Part shown: positions 54,386 to 62,051 of the stretch, piece after piece
How the letters are laid out: each line of letters starts with the position of its first letter
Position numbering within the stretch: the stretch's first letter is position 1
Origin: JAFGHJ01 sp964525555
GTDB lineage: Bacteria > Hydrothermota > UBA3072
Assembly: GCA_964525555.1 (NCBI GenBank)
Contig: CAZGHN010000013.1
Coordinates: forward strand, 9,207 to 73,206
Length of the DNA stretch: 64,000 bases
Reading direction: 5' to 3'
Notes under the pieces: model-generated
Databases searched by the model: none
What the model saw: only the letters and a program-made list of their open reading frames with translations
What the model was told of the DNA's origin: nothing
Program-made: the position numbers and the translations under genes

Positions 54386-55546
54386 ATGTTTAACAAGAAG
54401 TTGTATGTTGCTTTATTGCTGGGGGTCTCAATAGTAAGTTTTGCTCAGATTCCCGATGGCCCTTATCTTGGGCAGACCCCGCCAGGTTCGACACCGGAGG
54501 TTTTCGCTCCCGCTCTTGTTTCTATAATCGGCAGAAGAGACACAAAAGCAGTATTTTCACCAGATGGACAGGAATGTTTCATCGGAACAGTCATAAGTCA
54601 CACATTTACACTTTTATATACAAAAATAGACTCCGGACATTGGTTAGACTTTGCAGATGCAAACTTTTTGAGTGTAACTGGAAAACGAGAACCTTTTATT
54701 ACGCCAGACGGGGAGAAACTCTTTTTTATAGGAGATTGGGCGGATGTCTACGTTTCGACAAAATCAGGAAACCAATGGTCGGCAGCTTCTAAAGTGGGCA
54801 ATCCCATCAGCACAGGTGCAGAAGAATGGCATCCAACAGTGACTTTGGATGGTACATTATATTTCTGTTCAACCAGAGACGGAGACTATTTTATTTATCG
54901 CTCCAGATTAAATGAGGGGGAATACACCGAGGTAGAAAAACTGGACAGCACAATAAATTCTCCTTCATACGGTGCCTGGGATCCTTATATTTCTCCCGAC
55001 GAAAGTTATATGATATTCAGCTCCGAGCGTCCGGGTGGCTATGGTAATGTCGATCAATATATCAGTTACTTAAGCGAAGATAGCATATGGAGTGAACCGC
55101 AAAATCTTGGATCGGTAATCAATACAAGTGCTATAGAATATGGCTCATATGTAAGCTATGACGGAAATTACTTCTTTTTTAGCAGGCCGGAAGGCTGGGG
55201 ACCGGATATAGAGGCTGATATTTTTTGGGTAGATACTGCTGCCATACCAGCGGGAATAAATGACTTCAATGAACTCCCAAACAATTTTAAATTGAGACAA
55301 AATTACCCCAACCCTTTTAATTCCAGGACTGTGATTTCTTATTCTATATCCAAACCCGCATCTGTAGAACTAAACGTGTATGATGTACTTGGAACTAAAG
55401 TCCGGACTTTAGTTAATGAATGCCAGGATGCAGGGAACCATGAGGTTCCTTTTGACCCGAAGAACCTTTCAGCAGGTGTTTATTTTTATAAGTTGAGTGT
55501 AGATGGAGGGTCTTCAGAAAAAAAGAAGATGCTGTTTTTACGATAG
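54386..55546 (+). CDS. Cassette 3 effector: secreted PD40 beta-propeller with sorting domain
   Basis: A 386-aa exported protein. Signal MFNKKLYVALLLGVSIVSFA; mature motif YLGQTPPGSTPEVFAPALVS. Blades: AVFSPDGQECFIG, FITPDGEKLFFIG, TVTLDGTLYFCS, YISPDESYMIFSSERPG, YVSYDGNYFFFSRPEGW. The C-terminal sorting domain (about 300-386): KLRQNYPNPFNSRTVISYSI, VYDVLGTKVRTLVNE, GVYFYKLSVDGGSSEKKKMLFLR. SD aaaggaggg. It is the last unit of the array. Confidence 0.88.
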   Translation: MFNKKLYVALLLGVSIVSFAQIPDGPYLGQTPPGSTPEVFAPALVSIIGRRDTKAVFSPDGQECFIGTVISHTFTLLYTKIDSGHWLDFADANFLSVTGKREPFITPDGEKLFFIGDWADVYVSTKSGNQWSAASKVGNPISTGAEEWHPTVTLDGTLYFCSTRDGDYFIYRSRLNEGEYTEVEKLDSTINSPSYGAWDPYISPDESYMIFSSERPGGYGNVDQYISYLSEDSIWSEPQNLGSVINTSAIEYGSYVSYDGNYFFFSRPEGWGPDIEADIFWVDTAAIPAGINDFNELPNNFKLRQNYPNPFNSRTVISYSISKPASVELNVYDVLGTKVRTLVNECQDAGNHEVPFDPKNLSAGVYFYKLSVDGGSSEKKKMLFLR

Positions 55547-55553
55547 AAAGTGA

Positions 55554-55863
55554 TTGTTGTCGATCAGACCGCATATTTGAGATGACAGCAAAACCGTAAG
55601 CGAGCCTTCTCAGATATGCGGCCTGATTTTTTGCAACAAAAACACGAAGATAAGCCGCTGTCGGCCAATCGACGAGCATCTAATTGTAAATTTAAAATTT
55701 AGAAAAGGAAATAGAATCTGTATTTATTTGCGTTCTAATCGTGTTTTTAAATTCAAAATTCATAATTCAACATCCAAAATTAACATCGTTCAACATTCAA
55801 AATTATCAATCGGTGCGAAGCATTCCCTCCCCCTTGACATCTTACCCTATTTTCAAGTATACT
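55554..55863 (+). repeat. Cassette spacer, copy C (partly rearranged) and promoter of the Fpg-like gene
   Basis: The left part repeats copies A/B (inverted repeat arms 55563-55582 and 55608-55627, followed here by a T-run at 55627-55632 as in a terminator). The middle (about 55633-55745) is unrelated. The right part again matches (attatcaatcggtgcgaagc, then TTGACA 55834, N18, TATACT 55858). So hairpin and promoter are separable modules. Confidence 0.8.
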
Positions 55864-55884
55864 ATTAACAAAACGGAGGGAATT

Positions 55885-56715
55885 ATGTTTGAATTACCTG
55901 AAATTGTGAATTTTACAAAACAATTTAATGAAACTTTGAAAGGGAAAGTAATAAAAGAAGGCTCATTAGGAAACAAACCTCATAAATTTGTATGGTATAA
56001 TAGGACTCATGAAGAATTCGAAAAATTAACTAAAGGCAAAAAAATAGGGCAAACAAAATCAAAAGGTAAATGGCTTTTTATCCCTCTTGACCCCGGTTAT
56101 GTTTTAGTGTTTGGTGAATGCGGAGGAAAACTGTTATACAATCCTCCGGGGACAAAAATGCCTAAGACCTACCATTTATACCTTATTTTTACAGACGATT
56201 CGTATCTTACCTTTACCACACAGATGTGGGGAGCAATGGAATTATATAAAAAAGGTGAAGAAAAAAACAGACAATATGTAAAAAACATGAAAATAACACC
56301 AATAGAAAAAGAATTTACGTTCGCTTACTTTTCCAATCTAATAGACTCACTTTTATCCGATAAGAAAAGAAGCGTTAAAGGCCTTTTAACGCAGGACCAG
56401 CTTATTCCTGGTTTAGGGAATTCAATTGCTCAAGACATTCTTTTCAAAGCCCGCCTCAATCCAAAATTTCCAATAATCGAGCTGGATGAGAATAAAAGGG
56501 AAAAACTCTATGATGAGATAATCGCAACAGTCAATGATGTGATAGAAAAGGGCGGACGGTATGATGAAGTTGATCTTTATAATAATCCCGGCGGATATGT
56601 TCGTATTCTGGATAAAAATGCGGCTGGTAATCCCTGCCCCGTATGCGGAAAGAAAATAGAAAAAATACAGTATTTAGGCGGAACGTGCTATTTCTGCCCT
56701 TCCTGCCAGAAATAA
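55885..56715 (+). CDS. Fpg/Nei-family DNA glycosylase-like protein lacking the catalytic proline
   Basis: A 276-aa protein of the Fpg/Nei fold. The start ATG 55885 has SD acggaggga. The N-terminus is MFELPEIVNF: Pro2, the catalytic nucleophile of Fpg/Nei, is Phe, while Glu3 remains. The H2TH domain (RSVKGLLTQDQLIPGLGNSIAQDILFKARLNP, about 150-183) and the C-terminal CPVCGKKIEKIQYLGGTCYFCPSCQK zinc finger are intact. GGRYDEVDLYNNPGGY is a subgroup feature. I recall such MxELPE proteins in Bacteroides and Clostridia annotated as endonuclease VIII-like; their chemistry is uncertain. Its promoter is a copy of the cassette promoter. Confidence 0.85.
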   Translation: MFELPEIVNFTKQFNETLKGKVIKEGSLGNKPHKFVWYNRTHEEFEKLTKGKKIGQTKSKGKWLFIPLDPGYVLVFGECGGKLLYNPPGTKMPKTYHLYLIFTDDSYLTFTTQMWGAMELYKKGEEKNRQYVKNMKITPIEKEFTFAYFSNLIDSLLSDKKRSVKGLLTQDQLIPGLGNSIAQDILFKARLNPKFPIIELDENKREKLYDEIIATVNDVIEKGGRYDEVDLYNNPGGYVRILDKNAAGNPCPVCGKKIEKIQYLGGTCYFCPSCQK

Positions 56716-56771
56716 TCTAACAACCTGTCAACTAATCCTTTTTACTCAACCAAAAGCATTATATTTTTCCC

Positions 56772-56800
56772 TTGACATTCAAGTATGTTTTTTATATATT
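56772..56800 (+). promoter_or_regulatory. Promoter of the RidA/chorismatase-like gene
   Basis: TTGACA (56772-56777), 17-nt spacer, TATATT (56795-56800); leader about 67 nt to ATG 56874. Confidence 0.75.
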
Positions 56801-56873
56801 CCTTGGGGGCTAAATAATGGGTTTTAATTTTTCAATATCAATTTTACAAACATAATAAAACTAAAGAAGATCG

Positions 56874-58061
56874 ATGAACATTAAACAAACGACTGACGTA
56901 CAACCTGAATTCAAGATTTTCTTGACCGATATTAAAAACACTTATCTCTGCATCACCGCATTGGTAACTGACCCTCATGCGGATCCCGCTCATTTAGCAA
57001 AAAACATTTACGATCGCGTATCTAAAATCCTGGCCGATGCAGGAACACAGATTATACATGAACGGATATTTGGAAATATTGATATTCATAAAAACTTACT
57101 AGAAGTCCGAAATAATAGTATTCAGTCCAAATTCCCCGAAGATCCGGGCCTTGTGACCTATATCGAGGGAGAATCCTGTTACGGCAACCCGCTTGCAGGG
57201 ATTCAAATTCGCGCTTTTCGCCCTTCTAAGCCGGAAGAAAAAGTAAAAATCATGCGGGACGGGAATATTCCCAGAGGACGAATTTGGCATCGAAGCGGAG
57301 CTAAGTTTTTACAATTTCAAAGCATCCACGGAGAAGATCCGTCCAGCGAAAAAGATCACCGAAAGCAGGCAGAATCGATGTTTCGTAAAGCAGAAGCTCT
57401 TTTAAAATCGGAAGAAGCCTCTTACCGTGATGTAGTCAGAACATGGATATTTGTGGAGAATATCCTGGATCTGTATCATGAATTTAATCTGGCACGAAAT
57501 ACATGTTATTCCGATTTTGGTTTATTAACAAGCGGAAATCTCGAACGCGCGGAAGACATCTTTCTACCTGCCAGTACAGGTATTAGAGGAAAAAATCTCA
57601 AAGGTGCTTCCACAATCATGGACCTTCTAGCAGTCACGCAAAAATCCGATACCGGGATACAAATACGCCCTATTTATGGAACCCGTCAACGTTCGCCCTT
57701 TCGATATGGTTCCGCGTTCTCCCGAGCCACGTGTTTAGTAGAACCCGAGGAGAAATGGATTTTTGTTTCCGGGACTGCTTCCATTAATGAAAAAGGGGGA
57801 AGTGTCTACATCAAAGATATTTCTTCTCAAGTCAAATATACTTTAGAAGTGGTAGATTCTCTCGTTAATCCGGAAAGAGCCTCTTTTTCTGATCTTTGCG
57901 AAGCTACTGTGTTTCTCAAGAGAAAAAGTGATTTCCCTCTTTATCAAAAAACTGCAGAAACCCTCGGACTCTCCGATATTCCTGCAGTGTATTTGGTAGC
58001 AGATGTGTGCAGGGATGAACTTTTATTCGAAATAGACGCAGCGTTAGTGACTGATAGATAA
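56874..58061 (+). CDS. RidA/chorismatase (FkbO/Hyg5)-like protein
   Basis: A 395-aa protein. The middle segment VVRTWIFVENILDLYHEFNLARNTCYSDFG and PASTGIRGKNLKGAS, and the C-terminal EKWIFVSGTASI...VVDSLVNPERASFSDLCEATVFLK...VYLVADVCRDELLFEIDA, match the two trimer-forming YjgF/RidA-like halves of chorismatase-type proteins. True chorismatases hydrolyse chorismate; many bacterial members have unknown function. Codon use looks more GC-rich (gcggatcccgctcat and similar) than the neighbours, which hints at recent acquisition. It converges on ccsBA with 5 nt between stops. Confidence 0.72.
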   Translation: MNIKQTTDVQPEFKIFLTDIKNTYLCITALVTDPHADPAHLAKNIYDRVSKILADAGTQIIHERIFGNIDIHKNLLEVRNNSIQSKFPEDPGLVTYIEGESCYGNPLAGIQIRAFRPSKPEEKVKIMRDGNIPRGRIWHRSGAKFLQFQSIHGEDPSSEKDHRKQAESMFRKAEALLKSEEASYRDVVRTWIFVENILDLYHEFNLARNTCYSDFGLLTSGNLERAEDIFLPASTGIRGKNLKGASTIMDLLAVTQKSDTGIQIRPIYGTRQRSPFRYGSAFSRATCLVEPEEKWIFVSGTASINEKGGSVYIKDISSQVKYTLEVVDSLVNPERASFSDLCEATVFLKRKSDFPLYQKTAETLGLSDIPAVYLVADVCRDELLFEIDAALVTDR

Positions 58062-58066
58062 TTCTG

Positions 58067-60490
58067 TCAAATTCTCTTGCGGTTTCGATAAGCCAGAAGA
58101 GATAATGCAATCCATATCCCGAGAATCAAAAATACTATAAAAGGGAAACCTGATTCTCTCTGCCCTGCGTATGTATGCATTCCCGAAAAAAAGCGATTCA
58201 CTCCGAAAAACGTCATGAGCAAACATCCAAAAGCAAAAAATGCCCATACATTGAGCCAATATGTCCAATATGAACGGATAACTAGGCGAAGATGCAACAC
58301 CATTACATATGAAAGAATCACGATCAAAGACCATGCTTCCTTCGGATCCCATCCCCAATATCGACCCCAGCTCTCATTGGCCCATATTGATCCAAGTATG
58401 CATCCTATTGTAAGGAGATAAAGTCCGCTCCAGAACGCCTGTTCTGTTATTTTGCTCCATGTCGTTACTCTAGCTACATAACGGGTTTCTCTTTTGGGAA
58501 TGGGCAATGCCAATAGCGAAAGATTGAGAAAGGTCATCGCCGTTCCTACTGCAAAAAATCCATAACTGACTATCGCAATAGATACGTGAAGAATTAACCA
58601 TTTGGATTTTAAAATAGGGGGCAGAGGAGAAATCGTGGAATCTATAGAAGACGTATGAGCCATAAGCAACACAATCCCTGAAAGCAAACTACCGCATATC
58701 ATGGGTAAACGAGAATTGCGAGACAAAACAATACCCGCTAAAAGACTGGCCCATCCTGCGAAAACCATGGATTCGTATTTGTTACTCCACGGTGCATGAC
58801 CCGCCAAAAACCACCTGATACCCAAACCTATAGTAAATACTAAAAATCCAAGCCATACTGCCCATCGAAAGAGTCTCCCCGATATGGGGAATAGTTTTTT
58901 AAACCGGTTTTTAGACAAGAATCGTATTCCACTAATAAACAAAAAAGCTCCGGTCACAAATAAAAACCATTTGCCCGATAATTCGAAAATCCTAATATGA
59001 TAGTAAAATTTTTCCGTTTGAGCATGAAAAGCCGAAGAACCCAAACACATTATTACCGGAAAAAACAAAAGAATAACAAAGGAGAGAGGCCTTGCGTATT
59101 TCCCAATCTCTGTTTCAAGCTCTCTGATTCGGCTTTTCGGATGAAATAACGCAAACCCTATTGTTAAAATAAGAAGAAAAAACCCCACATACGTCACAGG
59201 AGTCCCCGGATCTCGAGAAACCAAAAAGATTGATCCCTTTTTATCATCATAAAAGGAATATTGGTACACCCTATAGCTTCGATACCTAAGAATATGATTC
59301 ATATAAACGGAATAAGGTTTCTCGATGTTGTGTTCAGGATCCAAGATTACCACATCACTCTTAAATTGAGAAGGCTTATTCGAATTCTTATCCCGCTCGA
59401 CTTCAAAATTCTCCAGGCGTAGAAAAAAAGGAAAAAAGAACGGCTTGTTTCCGAATAGCAACTCTACACTAACTCCATTTCTGCATTGAATGACTTTCGG
59501 TTTGCCTTCGTCTCCTTTTTCAGAAAACAGTGAAATGGATCTCTTAAGACCTTCGGTTTCAATTACCACATCAAGAGCTTCAGAAGTTTTAGCCCCTTCC
59601 CTGGCAAACAGAGAAATTTCTGAAGGAACTGCTTGAATTCGGCCTTTGGGAATATGTCGAATGAGTACAAAAGAAACAGAATCAACGCTATAAACAGAGG
59701 ATTTATCAAAAAGCATTGAAACAAAAGGTTTACATCTTTTTTCTCTCCCGGAATTGCTACCCTTTCGAATCATTTGAGAATTGCCGGAAATCCATATCTC
59801 GTCCTTACGGTCTTCCAAACGAATAAAAACGGTATTTTCTTCAAAATCGCTTTCAAATCCAAAATGAATACCGAATAACTCAATCTCTTCGCCTTTTTCT
59901 AAAAAACAGGAGGAAGAACTATGAGGAGAAAATACTGAGATTCCCAAAACTCCACGCCCAAGAGTATCCTTCACTATACTCTTCTCCGGATTAACAATAT
60001 GATGTTTAATACTAATGGAAACAGGAGAGTTCCCCAATGTAAATTTTCCACTCCACAGTTTTCCTAAAGGAGAAAGATTTAGAGGGATTTCTTCTCTAAA
60101 CGATGCAGAACCTTTTACTGCGTTAATCCATAAATAGGAATTTGAAGAAAAAAACTGGTTAGATGATTGGCCCTCGCGAAGGTAAAGTAAACCGTTTATA
60201 GCAAAATGTCGAGTAAGCATTGCTCCAAATAAAATTATGGAAAAAGCAAAAGGGAACAAAACCAAATCCCATTTTTTCTTTTGCCATAATTTGGAATGAA
60301 TAAGATTTACCAAAAGGGCGAGGAAAAACCAAATCCAGAGTAATTCAAACCACCAGCTATTATACACCACAACCCTTGCTGCAGAGCCTCCGTATGTCCG
60401 TTCGAGTAAAGTACCAACTACTATACTCACTATAAGTCCCATTATAAGTATGAGAGTGGTAATCGACGAAAAGAAAAATTTTCGTATCAT
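58067..60490 (-). CDS. ccsBA: Cytochrome c biogenesis protein, ResB-CcsA fusion (CcsBA)
   Basis: An 807-aa system II heme lyase. N-terminal ResB/CcsB part: about three helices (LILIMGLIVSIVVGTLLERTYGG; FELLWIWFFLALLVNLIHS), a large periplasmic domain, then FLLILTIGFALFHPKSR. C-terminal CcsA part: GHAPWSNKYESMVFAGWASLLAG (external His and the NxYES motif), KWLILHVSIAIVSYGFFAVGTAM, and the heme-binding WWD motif ANESWGRYWGWDPKEAW (about 704-720). It attaches heme to CxxCH in the periplasm. It lies 25 nt downstream of a heme-binding lipoprotein gene, its probable client. Confidence 0.93.
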   Translation of the reverse strand: MIRKFFFSSITTLILIMGLIVSIVVGTLLERTYGGSAARVVVYNSWWFELLWIWFFLALLVNLIHSKLWQKKKWDLVLFPFAFSIILFGAMLTRHFAINGLLYLREGQSSNQFFSSNSYLWINAVKGSASFREEIPLNLSPLGKLWSGKFTLGNSPVSISIKHHIVNPEKSIVKDTLGRGVLGISVFSPHSSSSCFLEKGEEIELFGIHFGFESDFEENTVFIRLEDRKDEIWISGNSQMIRKGSNSGREKRCKPFVSMLFDKSSVYSVDSVSFVLIRHIPKGRIQAVPSEISLFAREGAKTSEALDVVIETEGLKRSISLFSEKGDEGKPKVIQCRNGVSVELLFGNKPFFFPFFLRLENFEVERDKNSNKPSQFKSDVVILDPEHNIEKPYSVYMNHILRYRSYRVYQYSFYDDKKGSIFLVSRDPGTPVTYVGFFLLILTIGFALFHPKSRIRELETEIGKYARPLSFVILLFFPVIMCLGSSAFHAQTEKFYYHIRIFELSGKWFLFVTGAFLFISGIRFLSKNRFKKLFPISGRLFRWAVWLGFLVFTIGLGIRWFLAGHAPWSNKYESMVFAGWASLLAGIVLSRNSRLPMICGSLLSGIVLLMAHTSSIDSTISPLPPILKSKWLILHVSIAIVSYGFFAVGTAMTFLNLSLLALPIPKRETRYVARVTTWSKITEQAFWSGLYLLTIGCILGSIWANESWGRYWGWDPKEAWSLIVILSYVMVLHLRLVIRSYWTYWLNVWAFFAFGCLLMTFFGVNRFFSGMHTYAGQRESGFPFIVFLILGIWIALSLLAYRNRKRI

Positions 60491-60515
60491 TATATACCTG
60501 ATTTGCCCTGTTCTC

Positions 60516-62051
60516 CTAGTCCCCTGCTATTTTTGTAGCACCTGACAGAGCATCTATATCGACTGTTGAATCGAATTTTGCCTGGATAGGCGCTTTATGG
60601 GCAACCTGCATAAGATTCCAGTGGCTGACTGTTACCGGTCCATCGATTAATTCCGGTACGTTACTGTTCTTAATATTTATATCATAAAACCTGGGGTCTT
60701 TTTGAGGCAGTATAAACGGCTTATAAGCATTTCCCAGTGTATCAACATAACTAAAATATAATCTAGAACAAAGACCATCTTCTCTTTTACTGGCGAACGC
60801 AATCCACCTGCTATTACTCGACCAGCTGTGAAAACTTTCACTATGTTCGCTATTGATATCAAGTTTCCGGTACTTTTTTGTCGTAAGATCCATCATATAA
60901 AGATCGCTCGACGGATAATGTATGGAAAAATATCCGTCATCACTCATACAAAATAATAAATATTTTCCGTCAGGAGAAACTCTCGGGAAAGAAACGCTCT
61001 TTCCCGTCTTCCCAGCAGGGATAAGCAGTTCCACCTCACCCCAACTATTCGTTTCAACATCACATGAAATGCGCATAAGATCATATTTCGATACATTAGG
61101 TTGATCCTTAATTAACCATTCAGGCCCACGGCAGAAATACAAATACTTACCATCAGGACTCCAATTAGGCAAATTCTCCATTAGCTTTGTCGAAACCTTA
61201 GGAGATGTTGTTATTGTGTTTGTTTGTACGTCGTAAACAACCAGGTCGGAAGCTTTATCCCATACATAAATACTCTTATCTTTATCGGCATGAAACGATT
61301 GAAGTACTTTATTAACTGAAAAGGCGATATGATTCCCATCAGGATGCCAGGCAGGATAAACACCGGCAGACATTGTATATTCTGTTCCTGTATTAACTTT
61401 ATTCACTTTTCCGTCCTTAACCATCATCGTGCCGCTGTACACGGCCCTTAGGTGAAACATCATGGTTTTCGGATTATTGTTACAGAAGGAATGACAATTC
61501 ATGCAGTTCAGCCGGGTAACTCTATTCGTAAAAATAGCAGATTCATCAAAATTTTCGAGATTACGTTGATAAATACCCATATCCCCCCACAATACATACC
61601 CCAGATTTATCAATCGATAAGCAACGTGGCTATCGATTTCCTCTTTCGCAACTTTATTCTCTATAGTGCGAAATTTACTCCACTTGTTATTCTGATCCTT
61701 TACATATATGTCGATATACAGTTCCTTACCCCGATCCTTCGATAATATATCTTTCCATTTTTTCATCGGAATTATAACAATGTTTTTTCTGGCATTGATG
61801 TTTATATGTTTGCCCTCTTTGGAATCCGTATAAATATCAATATAAAATTCCGCTGCGTCTTCCTTAATTTTAAAATTCAAAGGGGCGATGTTCGGAGGAA
61901 TGACAATACCTGCATAGTCCGGATCGATCTCGGGTAATCGATCGATTTCCGTATAATCTCCGGGAACCGGACTGGCGCAATTCTGCAAACATAAGACAAT
62001 CAAAATAAGGCTGAAAAAAACTTGGTTTATGGATTTATTAAACACCTTCAT
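60516..62051 (-). CDS. Monoheme c-type lipoprotein with PD40 propeller and possible flavinylation motif
   Basis: A 511-aa exported protein. Signal with lipobox CLQNC (Cys25). An N-terminal beta domain (about 45-170) is followed by a single heme site CMNCH (183-187). A PD40/TolB-like propeller spans about 225-440 (PAWHPDGNHIAFS, PNWSPDGKYLYFC, PRVSPDGKYLLFC, HSWSSNSRWIAFAS). The extreme C-terminus reads VDIDALSGATKIAGD; D-x-x-SGAT is the sequence flavinylated by ApbE in NqrC/RnfG proteins, with Thr506 as acceptor. The preceding residues do not clearly form a full FMN-binding domain. It overlaps the upstream DUF6057-like gene by 4 nt. Confidence 0.85.
   Translation of the reverse strand: MKVFNKSINQVFFSLILIVLCLQNCASPVPGDYTEIDRLPEIDPDYAGIVIPPNIAPLNFKIKEDAAEFYIDIYTDSKEGKHININARKNIVIIPMKKWKDILSKDRGKELYIDIYVKDQNNKWSKFRTIENKVAKEEIDSHVAYRLINLGYVLWGDMGIYQRNLENFDESAIFTNRVTRLNCMNCHSFCNNNPKTMMFHLRAVYSGTMMVKDGKVNKVNTGTEYTMSAGVYPAWHPDGNHIAFSVNKVLQSFHADKDKSIYVWDKASDLVVYDVQTNTITTSPKVSTKLMENLPNWSPDGKYLYFCRGPEWLIKDQPNVSKYDLMRISCDVETNSWGEVELLIPAGKTGKSVSFPRVSPDGKYLLFCMSDDGYFSIHYPSSDLYMMDLTTKKYRKLDINSEHSESFHSWSSNSRWIAFASKREDGLCSRLYFSYVDTLGNAYKPFILPQKDPRFYDINIKNSNVPELIDGPVTVSHWNLMQVAHKAPIQAKFDSTVDIDALSGATKIAGD

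Noticed and set aside
55741..55884. Longer N-terminus for the Fpg-like protein
   Set aside because: It covers spacer repeats and the promoter; ATG 55885 has a good SD and the family N-terminus.
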